A stretch of DNA of 64,000 bases from Volutella citrinella. Its lineage: Eukaryota > Ascomycota > Sordariomycetes > Hypocreales > Nectriaceae. Of this stretch, positions 61,653 through 64,000 are shown in pieces. The notes under the pieces were generated by a model. It searched no databases, was not told where the DNA came from, and worked only from the letters and a program-made list of their open reading frames with translations. The stretch is from contig JAWZSP010000010.1 of NCBI GenBank assembly GCA_034401135.1, positions 310,001-374,000 of the forward strand, written 5' to 3'. A program made the position numbers and the translations under genes. Each line of letters starts with the position of its first letter. Positions within the stretch are counted from its first letter, which is position 1.

Positions 61653-62230
61653 TCAATGCCTCGGGTAAAGGGTTGATACACGACAGCCCACACAAATGCA
61701 TATAGCTAATCTTGGCTGTCTCGACTTGGGGTAACCTGTGGTAGATCTGCTCTTGTGGGCCCTTGGAAGCTTTGCTGGAGCTCTCGCGCCCGAGGGCTGT
61801 CCTATTCCAGGCTGAACATGATTAAACTGGTTCGCAACATCTTCGCGTATGTCTTCTCCGCGGTGAAAGAGCTGTTGCAAAGCCCGCACACGGTTCTGGT
61901 TCAGTTGATAGATCATGTCTGAATGCGTATCAGCTTCAGCGTCGTCTCTACTAGAGCCAATTCCGCATAAAAGCTTTAAAAGCATGACCCCAACCGCGTA
62001 GATCTCAACTCTGTTATCGTATGTCAGGCCTTTAAGCATCTCGGGAGCGCGGTAAGAAGACACCCCACCCACTATATTTTGGCCTTCAAGGACACAGCCT
62101 GGAATTCATTAACAACACGCAGCAGGATAATACCGGCGGCCTTATCTTCTCACTGGGCGTGTTTTCTCTTTGGTGCAATGTCGCGGTCAACGTCGACCAA
62201 CCGCACGTGGGCCAGGTGAGCTGAACAAGC
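61653..62230 (-). pseudogene. protein kinase-like fragment
   Basis: The minus frame ending at 61653 carries NIVGGVSSYRAPEMLKGLTY, then EIYAVGVMLLKLLCGI: the activation-segment end, the APE motif and the alpha-F helix of a kinase C-lobe. Upstream text HVRLVDVDRDIAPKRKHAQ near 62160-62230 corresponds to the DFG region (DVD here) in another frame and is followed by a TGA. The N-lobe and catalytic loop are not recognisable. Together with the pseudokinase at 30606 this is the second inactive kinase-like sequence of the window. Confidence 0.5.
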
Positions 62231-62569
62231 GCATCGGATCGATCACAGCGCCAACTCCGCCGCTTCCTCACCTGTTGAGAAATATTGCAGCGAGGTCAAA
62301 TCGACGATCCAGAGGTACTTAAACAAAAGACACTCCCTCGATCTGCCTTCCGCATCCTAGAGGGGGCTTTTAAGCTCTGGGACATCCTACTTCTTCGGCT
62401 TCCCCAGCGGCGAGGATGCACCGACCACAAATTAACAGGTTCTACGGCCATACAAATAGTGGCTCAACAACCAGGCTGATGACTTCGGACGAGTTAAGGG
62501 AGTGAGGAGGGGCCGCTGTCCGGGAGAAGCCACGGTGGAGCTGGCGTATATATCTGCAGCTTGGCCGCA
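62231..62569. other. spacer, nothing recognised
   Basis: No supported gene. Confidence 0.35.
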
Positions 62570-62836
62570 ATGCCTTGTGACATGCACCCGGACAAACATC
62601 TCTCGCACAGAAAGTCATCGTCGACTTCCAGCAAGAAGACCACTCATTCGAACCGGATGGACTCGCTATCCAAGGTCAAGACGGCGGAGAAGGGGGGCGG
62701 TAGCGGCAGCAGTAACAATGGCCCCAAGGCTGGTTGCGGAAACACTGGCAGTGGAGGCGACAGCTCGAGCAGAAAGAGTGGCCCTGTGGTGGTTTGCGGC
62801 ACATACATGTCTGCCTGCCATGTTTGGTCTCACTGA
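62570..62836 (+). CDS. small Gly/Ser-rich protein, 88 residues
   Basis: ATG 62570 gives MPCDMHPDKHLSHRKSSSTS, a Lys/Ser-rich middle, a glycine-serine stretch (GGGSGSSNNGPKAGCGNTGS) and a cysteine-bearing end VVCGTYMSACHVWSH. Composition is biased and there is no signal peptide, so it may be a disordered small protein or an incidental frame. Not recognised. Confidence 0.35.
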   Translation: MPCDMHPDKHLSHRKSSSTSSKKTTHSNRMDSLSKVKTAEKGGGSGSSNNGPKAGCGNTGSGGDSSSRKSGPVVVCGTYMSACHVWSH

Positions 62837-63059
62837 GCTTGGAGCTCACGACGTAATTATACGTAGCCTGGAGAGATGACTCAATAAACATATATGCAGC
62901 ACCGCCACTTGCGAGTATGTTAAGCAGAAATACGGCTGACTAAATGTGACTATAATAAAATTAAGACTTCTACTGAGTTCGCCCTCTTTGTATCTCAAGA
63001 CTCTATCCGCGGCTTGTAGCCTGCGCTTTGGACGGTCTCAAATAAGTCAAAACTGGGCT
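62837..63059. other. intergenic 3' region
   Basis: Nothing recognised. The flanking genes converge here. Confidence 0.4.
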
Positions 63060-64000
63060 CTAGGCAGTCAAAGCCGGCGCAATCCTCTTTTGTAGCTTCC
63101 ATTTCAATGCTTGAACAAATCGCAATTCCCAATCGCCAAAGTCGCACGAACGACGCTTGGCCAACCGCTCTAGATTGTCCAATTCGGCCTCCCATAAGAT
63201 AGGGAGGTTATCGCTTTCCATCATGCGGCGAAGTTCGAGGACTCGATATAAAATAGACGTGAAGGGCTGAAATTCTGTAGAGCTGTAGTGGCAAGTATAC
63301 TTTAATGGGATATGAATGCTAAAACGTATGTAGTGAAGGCTGGCACCACATCGTAGTCTCTGCCATCTTCGTCGGTGAATCAAGGTTGATATCGTATATA
63401 CTTCGTCCACCTCCTGATAGCAAGTCGGGCATGCTGCAGGTTTACCACTAATAGGTAGTGGGAGTTTGAAACCCCTCTCTCTATAGGTGAAGGCTTGTGC
63501 AAGGCATTGAGAATGAAATTTATGACGGCATAAAGGGATGGAAGTGCAGAGCATGTTCATGTTCGTGACCTCTATCGGTTCAAGACAGATCGAGCAATCT
63601 ACTTCCTTGAATGGATAGAAAGGGTCTTGCCGCCGTTCCCACTCACTAGACCAGGGCATGCCCAGTAATTGATATGCTGACACTGATACCATGACATTGG
63701 CGAATGATTCGCTTTGGCGCCAGTAAAAAAACGGCGCCAACTGCGCTTCACCACACCACAGGCACTGTACCTGTGATTCCTGGATAAGATTTGCTTCTTC
63801 CAAACATGGAAGATGATATGGGCATCCGCAGACCAAGCTGATTGTCGCAGAATCTGGAGAGGTACACAAAACGGAACAACGCGGATTGGATATGACTGGA
63901 CGATAACTGTTGTTGTATGCGGTCAACCACTTGGCTGCTTAGCTTGATGACATTCAATGGCAGTAAGATGTACCTACCTGATGAAAAAATACGGGAGGCA
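63060..64000 (-). CDS. RING-finger protein with two zinc-binding modules, 5' end beyond window
   Basis: Main exon 63060-63937; a 40-nt GT-AG intron (63938-63977) joins it in frame to exon sequence that runs off the right edge (SRIFSSA..). Residues near the start form one Cys/His module: CSVLC, CGCPYHLPC, CLWC. About 60 residues later a RING-H2-type finger follows: VDCSICLEPIEV, then LCRHKFHSQCLAQAF with C-x-H-x2-H-x2-C, and ACPTCYQE. A helical C-terminus of about 100 residues ends in LKWKLQKRIAPALTA. RING-H2 domains recruit E2 enzymes, so this is a likely E3 ubiquitin ligase; the double module resembles RING/IBR-like or tandem RING proteins but is not a canonical RBR. Frame intact. Confidence 0.65.

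Noticed and set aside
1..64000. Starship-type giant element or secondary-metabolite cluster
   Set aside because: No DUF3435 tyrosine recombinase, polyketide synthase, NRPS or terpene synthase signature was seen in any frame.

Overview
The window looks like an accessory or subtelomeric-type region of a filamentous ascomycete (Pezizomycotina; a hypocrealean sordariomycete is my best guess, not testable here). Reasons: short GT-AG introns of about 40-90 nt with CTAAC-like branch sites; fungal families such as an OrsD-domain protein, PNP_UDP NLR pieces, a copper-fist domain, a Rua1 C-terminal domain and an ArAE_2-type transporter; one stretch with RIP-like decay; and few intact genes among many truncated or frameshifted ones. 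No tRNA, rRNA, CRISPR array, bacterial-type operon or intact transposase was seen.

Layout. 0-5 kb: OrsD-type gene, a palindromic tandem repeat, a GQHR-motif protein and a scrap resembling telomere-linked RecQ-associated proteins. 6.6-17.7 kb: a block bounded by an inverted pair of about 160-180 bp repeats. Each repeat abuts a 5'-truncated gene (sugar transporter on the left, archaemetzincin on the right). The block holds two copies of a secreted-protein gene with duplicated flanks, an E2 enzyme with SUMO-interacting motifs, a truncated aldoxime dehydratase, an AT-rich insertion, NLR fragments and a small cysteine-rich secreted protein. 18.7-20.1 kb: a RIP-like pseudogene. 20-31 kb: mostly decayed sequence with an F-box gene, a transporter fragment, an uncharacterised 310-codon gene and a pseudokinase. 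31-36 kb: a Ulp1-type protease gene and a broken EB1/Bim1 copy. 39-40 kb: a degenerate second copy of the centromeric histone CENP-A. 41-48 kb: an acidic nuclear-type protein, a broken Rua1-domain gene and several fragments. 49.5-51 kb: a conserved fungal protein followed by SUMO-like and TAF1-like fragments. 51-56.4 kb: two decayed copies of an HMT1-like ABC transporter, a RlpA-like secreted protein and a copper-fist gene. 57-64 kb: a better preserved set of accessory genes (SIM-bearing protein, two unknowns, a Myb-like protein, a kinase fragment, a small Gly/Ser-rich ORF and a RING protein cut by the right edge).

There is no evident single pathway. Two themes recur. One is ubiquitin/SUMO biology (E2 with SIMs, Ulp1 protease, SUMO fragment, F-box, RING). 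The other is fragments of essential nuclear or mitotic genes (CENP-A, EB1, TAF1, SUMO), which suggests that this region captures or duplicates core genes that then decay. Product names come from recognising motifs by eye, without any database search.
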